64,000 nucleotides of DNA from Roseburia sp. AF12-17LB (GTDB lineage: Bacteria; Bacillota; Clostridia; Lachnospirales; Lachnospiraceae), in the NCBI RefSeq assembly GCF_003479605.1, contig NZ_QUHR01000003.1, forward strand, positions 62,001-126,000. The letters are read 5' to 3'. Position 1 is the first letter of the stretch. Each line of letters opens with the position of its first letter. Both the position numbers and the translations under genes were made by a program. A model generated the notes under the pieces. That model ran no database searches, was not told where the DNA came from, and was given only the letters and a program-made list of their open reading frames with translations. Positions 8,814-18,160 of this stretch are shown here, in pieces.

Positions 8814-9590
8814 TTATTTAGAATTAAGTAATGTTTCGCACAATCGCAGCTTTTCCAGTGTTGCCGCGCTGTTTTCAAATATTACCCTGCCTTCTCTGTC
8901 TCCAGTATACAATAATTCCTTTTCCATAAGCCGCCGTCTGGTCTCCCGTGCCACACCGGCTCCTCCATCAAAAAATTCCACTGTATTCCCCATCACTTCT
9001 GCTATTGCATCCTTTACAAAAGGATAATGGGTACATCCCAAAACGATTGCATCCACTGTTCCCTCACAATATGGTTTCAACAGTCTGTATAAAAACGCCT
9101 TCAAGTCTGCACTGTTTAATTCTCCACGCTCAACAAATTCCACAATTCCGGGACATGCCAGCGGATAAATCTCCGCTTCCTTTTCATAACGCGCCATAAG
9201 CCGTTGAAATTTTTCTTCCCGGATTGTCATTGACGTTGCCATAACAAGTACCCGCGGATGCTCCATAAACTGTACTGCAGGCTTTAATGCAGGTTCAATT
9301 CCAACCACCGGTACATCAGGATATTCTTTTCTCAAAATCGAGACATCTGCACTGGTTGCTGTATTACAGGCAATCACTACTGCTTTTGCTCCTTCCGACA
9401 GAAGATGTCTTACATGGCATTCCGTAAGTTCCCGCACCTCTTCTAAGCTTTTTCCACCATAAGGTGCATTTTTAGAATCTCCAAAAAATATATAATTTTC
9501 ATCTGGCATCAGGCGTACCAGTTCACGTAATACACTTATTCCACCTACACCTGAATCAAATACTGCAATTGGTCTTTCGGTCTGTTTCAT
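8814..9590 (-). CDS. murI: Glutamate racemase
   Basis: Converts L-glutamate to D-glutamate for peptidoglycan. From the ATG at 9590 the protein is 258 residues, the family norm. It begins MKQTERPIAVFDSGVGGISVLREL and holds both catalytic cysteines, in VIACNTATSA and VLGCTHYPF. The open frame extends 28 codons further to 9674, but that extension overlaps a terminator hairpin (9641-9671) and lacks homology to the family start, while AGGGGGC lies just before the ATG at 9590. The gene therefore starts within 50 bp of a terminator, leaving little room for its own promoter. Confidence 0.95.
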   Translation of the reverse strand: MKQTERPIAVFDSGVGGISVLRELVRLMPDENYIFFGDSKNAPYGGKSLEEVRELTECHVRHLLSEGAKAVVIACNTATSADVSILRKEYPDVPVVGIEPALKPAVQFMEHPRVLVMATSMTIREEKFQRLMARYEKEAEIYPLACPGIVEFVERGELNSADLKAFLYRLLKPYCEGTVDAIVLGCTHYPFVKDAIAEVMGNTVEFFDGGAGVARETRRRLMEKELLYTGDREGRVIFENSAATLEKLRLCETLLNSK

Positions 9591-9640
9591 GATAGCCCCC
9601 TGTTTTCGCATACAAATAGGTTCTCTTCTTTCGTAAAAAA

Positions 9641-9671
9641 CTGCTGAAAACAGTTTTTCCGTTTTCAGCAG
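9641..9671 (-). terminator. Rho-independent terminator after the Cys-repeat gene
   Basis: CTGCTGAAAAC and GTTTTCAGCAG form a perfect 11-bp stem with a nine-base loop, followed on the minus strand by six T residues. It separates the small cysteine-repeat gene from murI and may act as an attenuator for murI. Confidence 0.75.
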
Positions 9672-9677
9672 CAATTC

Positions 9678-9902
9678 TTAATTTTCCCTCGGGCATCTAC
9701 GCACTCTCTTAATATTGCAGTCCTGCACATCACACGGAGCACAGTCTACCAGTCCTTTTAAGAAGCAGAACGCCTGACGGCTCTCCTTCTTAGCCGTGTC
9801 TTCTTCCCGCGGACACCTGGACACATGCTTTACATTGCAGTCCTGAATCTGTCCCGAACTGCAGTCCACAAGCCCTTTCAGGTAACAGAATTTATTTTCC
9901 AT
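9678..9902 (-). CDS. Small protein with two C-X7-C-X7-C-X7-C repeats
   Basis: 74 residues, no family recognised. It consists of two near-identical copies of a 27-residue unit, FCYLKGLVDC..QDCN.K.VSRCPRE, separated by a charged linker (EEDTAKKESRQ). In each unit four cysteines are spaced exactly seven residues apart; the second has one extra cysteine. No signal peptide is visible, so it is probably cytosolic. The strict spacing suggests a metal- or cluster-binding helical hairpin or a redox protein, but this is inference. It lies directly upstream of murI with its own terminator. The internal repeat argues that it is a real gene. Confidence 0.75.
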   Translation of the reverse strand: MENKFCYLKGLVDCSSGQIQDCNVKHVSRCPREEDTAKKESRQAFCFLKGLVDCAPCDVQDCNIKRVRRCPREN

Positions 9903-10038
9903 TCTTTCCCCTATCTACTCCTTATCACCCCAACATTATAATTTCTAATGTCATCTTTATTCTATCATCTTGGGATGGAATGTGCAAGCCATAACAGACC
10001 TGTGTTTTGAATACTTTTCCAGCAAAAACGATTACTTT

Positions 10039-10860
10039 CTATTTTTCATATAAAAATTTTTCCGGCAGTGTTACTTTAAAATCTTTTGCCAGATGCCGGA
10101 ATTCATCTGGCTGGATGGTCTGACGTTTCTGACTCTGCATAGATAACATCTTCACCAGTATCTCTGCTGATTTTTCAGCCGTATGCATAAGTCCAAATGT
10201 CAGATCAAAATCTTCTCCTGCCGCAAATGTACCATGATGCGCCCAGATTGCCAAGTCATATTTTTCCATCAATTTGCTGGTAGCAACAGCTATTTCTCTG
10301 CCACCCGGCACCATCCACGGAACAACACCAATTCCATCTGGGAATACAACCGGACATTCTGTTGCCATTTCCCAAAGTTCTCTTGTAAATACTTTATCTT
10401 CCAGCGGCAGAACAAAGGTCAGGGCAATAATATTGGTGGTATGTGCATGATATACAACCCGGTAATTTGGATTTTTCTTCTTTTTTACTTCCAGATTCAT
10501 CAAATGACTCGGTAATTCAGAAGTTGGTCTTCCACCATTTACCAGTCCCCAGACAATACGGTAATTTTCTCCTTTTTCATCCAGTTCTATCATGCAGATG
10601 GAATCTTCCGGTTTCAAAATCACATTGCGAAAATACTTGCCGCTTCCAGTTACCAGAAAATATTCTCCTGCAAGATATGGCACAGATGTTCCGATTGGCT
10701 GCCATTCTTTACTATTAAAATTTTCTTTTACCATTTCTACTTCTTCCGGTTTTACACGATACGATAAATTACCGCCATTTCTTTCATGCCATCCCTGTTC
10801 CCAGCCATCATTTGCCATACGGATGAATCCCTGTACAAATTCTGCATCTAAAAACTTCAT
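10039..10860 (-). CDS. rhaD: L-rhamnulose-1-phosphate aldolase
   Basis: 273 residues, class II aldolase family. Splits rhamnulose-1-phosphate into dihydroxyacetone phosphate and L-lactaldehyde. Seen are GWHERNGGNLSYR near the start, the zinc ligands in VYHAHTTN, and AIWAHHGTFAAGEDFDLTFGLMHTAEK with the third histidine. It is the last gene of a minus-strand rhaB-rhaA-rhaD set, 68 bp after rhaA. No lactaldehyde reductase gene is in the window. Confidence 0.96.
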   Translation of the reverse strand: MKFLDAEFVQGFIRMANDGWEQGWHERNGGNLSYRVKPEEVEMVKENFNSKEWQPIGTSVPYLAGEYFLVTGSGKYFRNVILKPEDSICMIELDEKGENYRIVWGLVNGGRPTSELPSHLMNLEVKKKKNPNYRVVYHAHTTNIIALTFVLPLEDKVFTRELWEMATECPVVFPDGIGVVPWMVPGGREIAVATSKLMEKYDLAIWAHHGTFAAGEDFDLTFGLMHTAEKSAEILVKMLSMQSQKRQTIQPDEFRHLAKDFKVTLPEKFLYEK

Positions 10861-10928
10861 TCTCTCTTTTCCTCTTATTATATCTTTCTGATATTTTTCT
10901 TTCTCAACTATTATTGTTTGTATGTTCT

Positions 10929-12179
10929 CTAGTTACGGTTTACCAATACTTCTTTTTCATATTTTTCGATTGCATCATAGAAATGTGCATCATCTGTAAC
11001 ACCTTCCCGTCTGCAATATTCTTCCCAGACTTCTCCAATTGGAAGCATCTTTACTGCCTCCTGCATTACCATTAATCTGCCCAGCTGATTGGTATCCTGT
11101 AATTCCTTCAACTGTTCATTCGGAGTACATAAAGCCATAAGCAGAGCCTTCTGCCAGCTTCGGAATCCTGTTGCAAGTGCAGAAACACGATTAATGCTTG
11201 CATCAAAATAATCCAATGCCATATACACCCTGTCCAGTGCCTGATTTCTTACAATCTCTTTTGCCATTTCCTTTGTTTCATCATCCAGCAAAAGAACATG
11301 GTCGGAATCCCAGCGCACTCCTCTTGTAATATGTAATGCAAATTCTGGATAAAAGCACAACATTGCAGGTATTTTATCTGAAACATATTCCTGTGGATGA
11401 TAATGTCCATTATCCATAAGCGGCATACAGCCCTCATGCATTGCAGCAAAGCTTAACGTAAATTCTGCAGAACCTACCGTATAAGATTCTACTCCGATGC
11501 CAAAGACTTTCGATTCCACGCATGGTTTTACGAGATTTTTGTCATATGGTTCTGATAATATCTGCTCTATGGAATCCTTATATCTCATGCGTGGTCCCAT
11601 TCGGTCTGCCGGCACATCCTTAAAACCATCTCCGGTCCATATATTCATAACGCAAGGCATTCCCGTTTCTCTTGCGAAATACTCCGAAATGCGGATACAT
11701 GCCTTTCCATGTTCAATCCAGAATTTTCTGATTTCCTCATCGGGACTGGAAAGTGTCAATCCATTCTTTACTTTTTCATGTGAGAAAAATGTAGGATTAA
11801 AGTCAATTCCCATATGATGTTTTTTTGCAAAAGCAACCCATTTTGCAAAATGCTTCGGCTCTAAAGCATCTCTGTCTGCAAATTCGCCTTCTTCAAAAAT
11901 AGCATAAGACGCATGAATATTTAATTTTGCTGTACCCGGCATAAGTTTCATTGCTTCTTCCATATCTGCCATAAGCTGTTCTGGTGTCTTCGCTCTTCCC
12001 GGATAATTTCCTGTTGTCTGGATTCCACCGGTCAATGCACCATCATTATCAAATCCCATTACATCATCGAGCTGCCAGCAATGGAGGGAAACCGGAACCT
12101 TTTTTAACTGCTCCATTGCCTTTTCCGTATCTACTCCCCATGCGGCATATTTTTCTTTTGCCATTTCGTAACTTGTCAT
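10929..12179 (-). CDS. rhaA: L-rhamnose isomerase
   Basis: 416 residues, normal length. Converts L-rhamnose to L-rhamnulose in the cytosol. Typical segments are VPVSLHCWQLDDVMGFD, LNIHASYAIFE, MGIDFNPTFFSHEKV and the metal-site regions NIWTGDGFKDVPADR and PLMDNGHYHPQEYVSDKI. It lies 19 bp downstream of rhaB and is preceded by GGAGATTAG, so the two are cotranscribed. Confidence 0.97.
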   Translation of the reverse strand: MTSYEMAKEKYAAWGVDTEKAMEQLKKVPVSLHCWQLDDVMGFDNDGALTGGIQTTGNYPGRAKTPEQLMADMEEAMKLMPGTAKLNIHASYAIFEEGEFADRDALEPKHFAKWVAFAKKHHMGIDFNPTFFSHEKVKNGLTLSSPDEEIRKFWIEHGKACIRISEYFARETGMPCVMNIWTGDGFKDVPADRMGPRMRYKDSIEQILSEPYDKNLVKPCVESKVFGIGVESYTVGSAEFTLSFAAMHEGCMPLMDNGHYHPQEYVSDKIPAMLCFYPEFALHITRGVRWDSDHVLLLDDETKEMAKEIVRNQALDRVYMALDYFDASINRVSALATGFRSWQKALLMALCTPNEQLKELQDTNQLGRLMVMQEAVKMLPIGEVWEEYCRREGVTDDAHFYDAIEKYEKEVLVNRN

Positions 12180-12197
12180 ACTTTCTAATCTCCTTCT

Positions 12198-13601
12198 CTA
12201 TGCTTTATATAATTTAATTTCAAAGGAATGATAAATACACTCCCTCGCTTCTTTCAAATCAGCGAATTCTCCTGCTGTAATCATCTGTACGGAAATATTT
12301 CCCAATGCCGTTGCCTCTGTCGGTCCAGCCAGAACTGTTTTTCCGGTATATTTTGCTGTCAGTTTGTTCAGAAAATCTGCATTTGCACCACCTCCAACAA
12401 TATGGAGTTCCTGATATTTCTGTCCGGTAATTATTTCTATCTCTTTTGCTGCCATGGCATAACAGTTTGCCAGACTGTTATAAATAACAGCCGCTATTTC
12501 TCCGATTGTCTTTGGAACCTGCTGCAGCGTCTCCCAGCAAGCACTTCTTACTTCCTCTACCATACTTTCCGGTGCTAAAAATCTTTCATCATTTACATCT
12601 ACCAGCGAGGTTATTTTTTCTTTCTCTGCCAGTTCACAGATTTCCGCAAAACTCATATCCGGAACAAGTTCTTTTCGAACCGACTGTATCATCCACAATC
12701 CCATGATATTTTTTAAGAAACGATAACGATATCCATAACCGCCTTCGTTGGTAAAATTGTGAAGCATACTTTCTTTGCTGCAAACTGCCTGCAGCCGTTC
12801 TGTTCCCATCAAAGACCATGTACCAGAACTGATATATAAGGTCTCTTCTTTCCGGGACGGCACTGCTACAACTGCTGATGCTGTATCATGTGTCGGTGGC
12901 AGAATCACCTTGCAGTTAAATCCCACCTGTTTTTGAATCTCCTGTTCAAGTGCTCCGACTTCACAGCCTGCCATTTTTATCTCTTGAAAGATATTCCGCT
13001 TTATTCCAAGCTTTTCAATCAGTTCATCATCCCAGTCTTTTGTTGCCGGATTTACCAGCTGTGTTGTAGTTGCATTCGTATACTCCTGCACTTTCCTGCC
13101 TGTTAACAGGAAATTAAAATAATCCGGAACCATCAAAAAAGTTTCTGCACGTTCTAACTGGCCTGGTTCTGTCTTTTTTAATGCCATCAGCTGGTAAATT
13201 GTATTAAAAATCTGTTTTTGGATTCCTGTTCTCAAATATAACTGTTCTTCCGTTATTAATCTGTATACCTCTTCATCCATTCCATAGGTCCGCTTATCCC
13301 GGTAAGCAACTGTTTCACCAATTCTTCTGTCATTTTCATCTAAAAGCACATAATCCACTGCCCAGGTATCAATTCCCATGCTATATGGAATTTTTCCAAG
13401 TTCCGCACACTTTTTCATTCCTGAAAGAATTTCCTGAAACAGTCTTCTGACATTCCACACTTTATAACCTTTCCGATCAATCATTTCATTAGAAAAGCGG
13501 TAGATTTCTTCTAAAACTATTTTTCCATCCTCTAAGTGTGCCAGCATGTGTCTGCCACTGGATGCACCAATGTCCACTGCAAGATAATATTTTGTATTCA
13601 T
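12198..13601 (-). CDS. rhaB: Rhamnulokinase
   Basis: FGGY-family sugar kinase, 467 residues, making rhamnulose-1-phosphate. The N-terminal phosphate-binding DIGASSGRHMLA, the SMGIDTWAVDYVLLD segment and the C-terminal adenosine motif HIVGGGANADFLNKL are present. The frame also allows GTG at 13607, but AAGGAG sits eight bases before the ATG at 13601, which is the likelier start. First gene of the rhaBAD set, just after the terminator of an AraC-type regulator. Confidence 0.96.
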   Translation of the reverse strand: MNTKYYLAVDIGASSGRHMLAHLEDGKIVLEEIYRFSNEMIDRKGYKVWNVRRLFQEILSGMKKCAELGKIPYSMGIDTWAVDYVLLDENDRRIGETVAYRDKRTYGMDEEVYRLITEEQLYLRTGIQKQIFNTIYQLMALKKTEPGQLERAETFLMVPDYFNFLLTGRKVQEYTNATTTQLVNPATKDWDDELIEKLGIKRNIFQEIKMAGCEVGALEQEIQKQVGFNCKVILPPTHDTASAVVAVPSRKEETLYISSGTWSLMGTERLQAVCSKESMLHNFTNEGGYGYRYRFLKNIMGLWMIQSVRKELVPDMSFAEICELAEKEKITSLVDVNDERFLAPESMVEEVRSACWETLQQVPKTIGEIAAVIYNSLANCYAMAAKEIEIITGQKYQELHIVGGGANADFLNKLTAKYTGKTVLAGPTEATALGNISVQMITAGEFADLKEARECIYHSFEIKLYKA

Positions 13602-13642
13602 TTTCACACTCCTTCTTCCTGTTCGTTAATCTAAATCTAACA

Positions 13643-13696
13643 AAAATAAGGACAGTTTGTTAGCCTCTCATTAGACCAAAAAACTGTCCTTATTTT
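13643..13696 (-). terminator. Rho-independent terminator after AraC-type gene
   Basis: A perfect 16-bp stem, AAAATAAGGACAGTTT with AAACTGTCCTTATTTT, and a 22-base loop, ending in five T residues on the minus strand. It lies 8 bp after the AraC stop codon and 42 bp before rhaB, so rhaBAD needs read-through or a promoter overlapping the hairpin. Confidence 0.75.
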
Positions 13697-13703
13697 CCTT
13701 GTT

Positions 13704-14687
13704 TTAAATTCTTATATGCACGTCTTTCTTATGTAAATCACGATATTTTTTTGGTGTCATTCCATAGCGTTTCTGAAACTGCCGATAGAAATAGCTCTGG
13801 TTTTCATAACCAACTTCCAGTGCAATGTCCTCCACCGTAAGTTCAGTCTCTACTAACAGATATACTGCCTTTTGAAACCGTTTTCTCTGCAATAGTTCCT
13901 GAAATGTATATCCTGTTTTCTGCTTCATCAATTTACTCAATACTGTCATCGACTGATGGGTATCTTCCGCAATCTTAGTCAGATTTGCATTCTGGCAATC
14001 ACTGTTAATATATTCCATCACCGCCTGTACAACAGTTTCCTTATAATCAAGGGATGAGTTATGGCTCAAATTTTCCAGATGATTCAACAGATATAAAAAT
14101 ACAAGCCCCATGGTATACTGATTGGCAATATCTTCATTACAATGTGTATGCAGCATGGATTCTATCATATTTTCCATCAGATTCTCCACCTGTAAATCTT
14201 CTTTTAAACGAAATAGCAGATAATGGGAAACTGGATTCTTCTGCCGCATTGCACCAATTACAAAATCAGCCAGTACATTTTTCTCATGCAGCATCGTAAG
14301 TGGAACTTCAAAAAATTCCGGTAATGCAATAAAATTAATTCCAATATCTTCATACTCAGCCCTTTTTATTGCATGTGACACATGCTGATTCAGCATCAGC
14401 ACATCTCCTTTACGCAATACCAGTTCTTTTCCTTCTATATAATGTGTAATACTGCCCTGTACCACATACATCATTTCCACATAATTGTGCCTATGCTCCG
14501 GGAAATCCACAAACCGGCTGTGTGGACGTACCGTAATCAGCTTTCCTCGCTGCAGTAATCTTTTTCTGTCAATCTCTGTCAGGTTATCTTTCGCATACAG
14601 ACTTTGTTCCACCGTACTTTGTCCTGATTTATACTTCTTTTCTTCCTCCGATATTATCATCAATTCGTCCAGAAGTTCTTTTCTCAT
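13704..14687 (-). CDS. AraC-family regulator, probable rhamnose activator
   Basis: 327 residues. The first half holds an AraC-type cupin sensor domain (PHSRFVDFPEHRHNYVEMMYVVQGSITHYI, then LRKGDVLMLNQHVSHAI). The last 100 residues are two helix-turn-helix motifs ending in the family signature DIALEVGYENQSYFYRQFQKRYGMTPKKYR. GAGGAG lies eight bases before the ATG at 14687, inside the 3' end of the sortase-fusion gene; the genes overlap by 59 bp, implying translational coupling. Lying just before rhaBAD, it probably activates that operon in response to rhamnose, an inference from position. The overlap also ties it to the pilus genes. Confidence 0.9.
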   Translation of the reverse strand: MRKELLDELMIISEEEKKYKSGQSTVEQSLYAKDNLTEIDRKRLLQRGKLITVRPHSRFVDFPEHRHNYVEMMYVVQGSITHYIEGKELVLRKGDVLMLNQHVSHAIKRAEYEDIGINFIALPEFFEVPLTMLHEKNVLADFVIGAMRQKNPVSHYLLFRLKEDLQVENLMENMIESMLHTHCNEDIANQYTMGLVFLYLLNHLENLSHNSSLDYKETVVQAVMEYINSDCQNANLTKIAEDTHQSMTVLSKLMKQKTGYTFQELLQRKRFQKAVYLLVETELTVEDIALEVGYENQSYFYRQFQKRYGMTPKKYRDLHKKDVHIRI

Positions 14688-16332
14688 CCCGTTTTCTCCT
14701 CAATGAAACTTTTCCTAAAAACAACAATACAGCCAATATGCTTCCAGAAGCTGCCAGTAATACGAAAGTCTGCTGCCATTCCGTCTCATCGCCTGTCTTA
14801 ATCTCCTCTGTTTCCAGTGGAGTCACAGGTTCCTCCCTTTCTTCCTGCGGTTCCTGAGGTCTTGAAACTGCCTTCCTTGCCAGCTTTAAATCCACTACCG
14901 CATCCTTCATCCAGACATACTTTCCATCACCTGTTTTTTCGATATTCTCCATAAAACCAGGCAGTGTAATCAGATACGGATCTGCCTGATAGACTTCATC
15001 GGATAAATAAAGCGGTTTCATGCAAACTAAATATACTCCGGCTTCCATTCCATCCTTGCTTCCTGTATTATCTGTCAGTTCAATCTCTGCATCCGGTTCT
15101 GTCTTTGCACTCTCATCCCATTCGGTAACCCCAAGAGATGCCGCCACATCTTCTGCTTTTTTCTTATATTCACGGGCGGATGATTCCACGGATAACTCCT
15201 GTATATTTAACCCGGAATATTTTTCTAAATCACGGTATTCCCCTGTCTCTGTAATATCTGCAATGCGATATAGCCTAAGCTCCAGCTTCTGCTCTTTTAA
15301 AGTTGCACGGTATGCATTGGGAATTTCAAAAGTAATAGAACATGGTTCCGATACCGGAATATCCTCCTCTGCCCGTACACTCTCTGGCTGCAGACCAGCA
15401 AAACATATCATTATGAATAGTATTTTACAAACTATTTTATTCCTGTGCTTTCTCCCTTTTGTTCCATGGCTGCTTTTTTTCTTTATCATCCAGATGATAC
15501 TTCTGCATATTACAATGGAGCCTATAGCAGCTATTATTCCAATAAAAATCCATGCCAGATAATTCGTATGAATGCTTTTCTTTGCCTGTCTTTCCTGCTC
15601 CTTCTCCTGTTCCTCTACATAAGGCACTCTGTGTCCGCGCACCAATAAACGCTGCGTATTTACACCATATGGCGTACAGGTAACCAGCGTTACATAATCC
15701 TTCCCTTCTTCTACATTTAAAATCTCTGTATCTTCCGGCATCACAGTTTCTATCTGATCTACTTCGTATGCCAGAATATCATCTAATATATATAAGTAGA
15801 ACTGGTCTCCTTCTTCCAGTAAATCAAGGTCTGTAAACAGGGACATTCCTGGAATTCCCCGATGCGCTGCTATGGATGCATGTGTTGAAGTTCCACCGAT
15901 TGGCAGCGATGAACCCTGGATATGTCCTGCTCCTTTTTGTAATACCTCTTCTCTGGAAGTATGATATACAGGTATAATTTCGCCAATCTTCGGAATAGAC
16001 AGATAACCCATCATACCATCCCCATTCTGATTCAGGCAGGACATATATTCACTATCCTGCTGTGTTACTTCCTCCTGTTCTGCCTGAATGAAACTATCAG
16101 GAATTACAATTGGCTGCAACCGCTCGTTATATGCCGCTGCTTTCTCCCACTCCTCTTCTAAACTGGTATCCTCCGCTTTTTCTGCATTTTCATGCTGATA
16201 TTCTTCAAACTTTAATTTGCTATTATACTCGTTCCACATATTAGAAAACATTGGATAAAGCAGCAGGGCAAAGCCTGTCAAAAAGCCAACTGCCATGAGA
16301 AACATTAATGTTTTACGTACAGATTCTTTCAT
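14629..16332 (-). CDS. Class C sortase fused to a pilin-like membrane protein
   Basis: 567 residues, twice the length of a class C sortase. Residues 1-285 are the sortase: N-terminal membrane helix, SIPKIGEIIPVYH, catalytic His157 (AAHRG), Cys219 (TLVTCTPYG) and Arg228 (QRLLVRGHR), then a membrane helix at 259-283. Residues 298-321 look like a second signal peptide (KIVCKILFIMIC..SVRA), followed by about 200 residues of pilin-like beta domain (SITFEIPNAYRATLKEQKLELRLYRIADITE; MEAGVYLVCM), an IKTGDE stretch, a membrane segment and an RRKRDEKR tail. The sorting signal has no LPXTG. The sortase presumably polymerises the backbone pilin encoded 20 bp upstream; the fused half resembles a minor pilin. 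Confidence 0.85.
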   Translation of the reverse strand: MKESVRKTLMFLMAVGFLTGFALLLYPMFSNMWNEYNSKLKFEEYQHENAEKAEDTSLEEEWEKAAAYNERLQPIVIPDSFIQAEQEEVTQQDSEYMSCLNQNGDGMMGYLSIPKIGEIIPVYHTSREEVLQKGAGHIQGSSLPIGGTSTHASIAAHRGIPGMSLFTDLDLLEEGDQFYLYILDDILAYEVDQIETVMPEDTEILNVEEGKDYVTLVTCTPYGVNTQRLLVRGHRVPYVEEQEKEQERQAKKSIHTNYLAWIFIGIIAAIGSIVICRSIIWMIKKKSSHGTKGRKHRNKIVCKILFIMICFAGLQPESVRAEEDIPVSEPCSITFEIPNAYRATLKEQKLELRLYRIADITETGEYRDLEKYSGLNIQELSVESSAREYKKKAEDVAASLGVTEWDESAKTEPDAEIELTDNTGSKDGMEAGVYLVCMKPLYLSDEVYQADPYLITLPGFMENIEKTGDGKYVWMKDAVVDLKLARKAVSRPQEPQEEREEPVTPLETEEIKTGDETEWQQTFVLLAASGSILAVLLFLGKVSLRRKRDEKRTSGRIDDNIGGRKEV

Positions 16333-16352
16333 TCTACTTTGCCCTTCCTTAA

Positions 16353-18011
16353 TTATTTTACCTGTTTTCTTTTTCTCAATGAAACAAACATTGTTCCAAA
16401 TCCTGCCATTAAGACAACTGCTGCAACAGTCAGTGCAATCATTCCTGCTCCACCTGTCTCCGGTAAGGTAATAAGTGGTGTATTATTAATTCCAAACGTA
16501 TCTGCATTTGCAGCATTGTCTGTTGTATTTATTGTTCCATTATCCAGCTTTTCATGTGTAAAAGTAATAGAATTTCCAGTTGCGCCATTTACTCTTACCG
16601 TATAATTCTTTAATTCTCCTGTCAGTTCATTATAAGTCGGTGTGATTACAATCGTATAAGTAGTCTTATCCAATGCATATCCCAATGGTGCCTTGGACTC
16701 TTTTAAAGTATATGTACCTGCATCCAGACCGGTTGCTGTCAGCTGACCATTGTTTTTTGATACAATATAATCATATGTTCCACTTGTCTCGGTAGTATAT
16801 TCACCATCACTGGTAAAATATAACTGCTTTCCATTTGCATCAAATAACTGGAACTGTGCACCGTCCAGTGCTACTTTATTATCAAGTTCTGTCGTTGTCT
16901 TTACACCATATTTGGTAATCTCTGTAGTTTTCTCAGAACCAGTTCCATTTACCAGAGTATCAAATCCAAATGTATAATGATGTGTGATATCCTGCATCGG
17001 ATCACTCATATCAGTACCGGATGCTACCGTAGAATACTTTAAAGTTGCTTTATTCTCATCTGAATCAAAGTTTACTTTTGCTTTCTCATTTACTTTTGCC
17101 TGATAAGTAATTGCAATCGTATTTCCTGCATACTGATAAACATCCTCACCATATAAATCTAATGTAAAACCACTTGTGGAGGTTGTAATATTGGTTGAAG
17201 TACATTTCTTGTTTGTTACAAATAAATCATTGATGGATGTTCCTTCTAATTTAATAGAACTTACATCCAGAGTCAGTCCATCTGTGAGTGAATCCTTAAT
17301 ATTATAATGTAACTTATCAGATAACCAGGATCCCTGATAATCCGGAATTGTCATCGTAATCTTAAATTCTACTGTGTCTCCAATATTCGCATCCCCATAT
17401 TTATATGCATTTCCATTTTCAATTACTTCCTTCTTCATGGTTGGATCGCTGGATTTCTTCGCTGCTACATGAATCACTCCGTTTTCATCTGCAATAGATG
17501 CTATTCCAGTACCACTGTACTGATAATTTACCGCAACCACATTACCACTATAAGAATATTCTTTGACCTGTTTATTTGCAGCGATTACATATAAACCAGG
17601 TTTTACATTTGATACACTATAGGAAGCATCTGCAGCATTATACTGCATGTGTAATACAGTCTTATCTACAACAGCATCTCCTTCTCCATCATGTAAATCC
17701 CAGTCATCAGCTCCCATTGTTGAATTCAGATTCATATAAAAATAAACCAGATCATCTGTATCCACTTTGCCATCTTTTACTCTCGACTCAACATTTCCCT
17801 CCGGATTGTATTTCCAGTAATGATTTCCATTTGCATCTACTGCATCAATTGCAACTGCATATGCATAAACATTACATCCTTCCTCGATTCCGGTTACCTG
17901 AATCGTAGTGGCAAGATCTGCCGCCCTAACCGTTTTCGCCGGCAGAATTATACTAAGTACCAGCATTACTGCCATCATCATTGCCTTCCATCTTCTTACT
18001 CTCTGTTTCAT
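16353..18011 (-). CDS. LPXTG backbone pilin (Cna_B/SpaA-like isopeptide domains)
   Basis: 552 residues: signal peptide to about residue 31 (MAVMLVLSIILPAKTVRA), a fimbrial D2-like region (GDTVEFKITMTIPDYQGSWLSDKL), a C-terminal Cna_B domain (LDGAQFQLFDANGKQLYF through LDAGTYTLKESKAPLGYALD), and a cell-wall sorting signal LPETG at about residue 516 with hydrophobic segment and RKRKQVK tail. The E-box-like ESKAPLGY is typical of intramolecular isopeptide domains. This architecture and the adjoining class C sortase mark it as the major shaft subunit of a covalent pilus. GGAGAGAGAAT precedes the ATG. Confidence 0.92.
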   Translation of the reverse strand: MKQRVRRWKAMMMAVMLVLSIILPAKTVRAADLATTIQVTGIEEGCNVYAYAVAIDAVDANGNHYWKYNPEGNVESRVKDGKVDTDDLVYFYMNLNSTMGADDWDLHDGEGDAVVDKTVLHMQYNAADASYSVSNVKPGLYVIAANKQVKEYSYSGNVVAVNYQYSGTGIASIADENGVIHVAAKKSSDPTMKKEVIENGNAYKYGDANIGDTVEFKITMTIPDYQGSWLSDKLHYNIKDSLTDGLTLDVSSIKLEGTSINDLFVTNKKCTSTNITTSTSGFTLDLYGEDVYQYAGNTIAITYQAKVNEKAKVNFDSDENKATLKYSTVASGTDMSDPMQDITHHYTFGFDTLVNGTGSEKTTEITKYGVKTTTELDNKVALDGAQFQLFDANGKQLYFTSDGEYTTETSGTYDYIVSKNNGQLTATGLDAGTYTLKESKAPLGYALDKTTYTIVITPTYNELTGELKNYTVRVNGATGNSITFTHEKLDNGTINTTDNAANADTFGINNTPLITLPETGGAGMIALTVAAVVLMAGFGTMFVSLRKRKQVK

Positions 18012-18160
18012 ATTCTCTCTCCTTTACTTGTTCAGACAATTATCAAAGCGGTGCTCCAGGCCGCCTTGCAATCGTCCAGTTTATATCAACACTGTCAATC
18101 ATTCTTACATTTTTAGGGAATTTAAAAAAAACTAAGTTATACTACTGATTGGTGAAGAAC

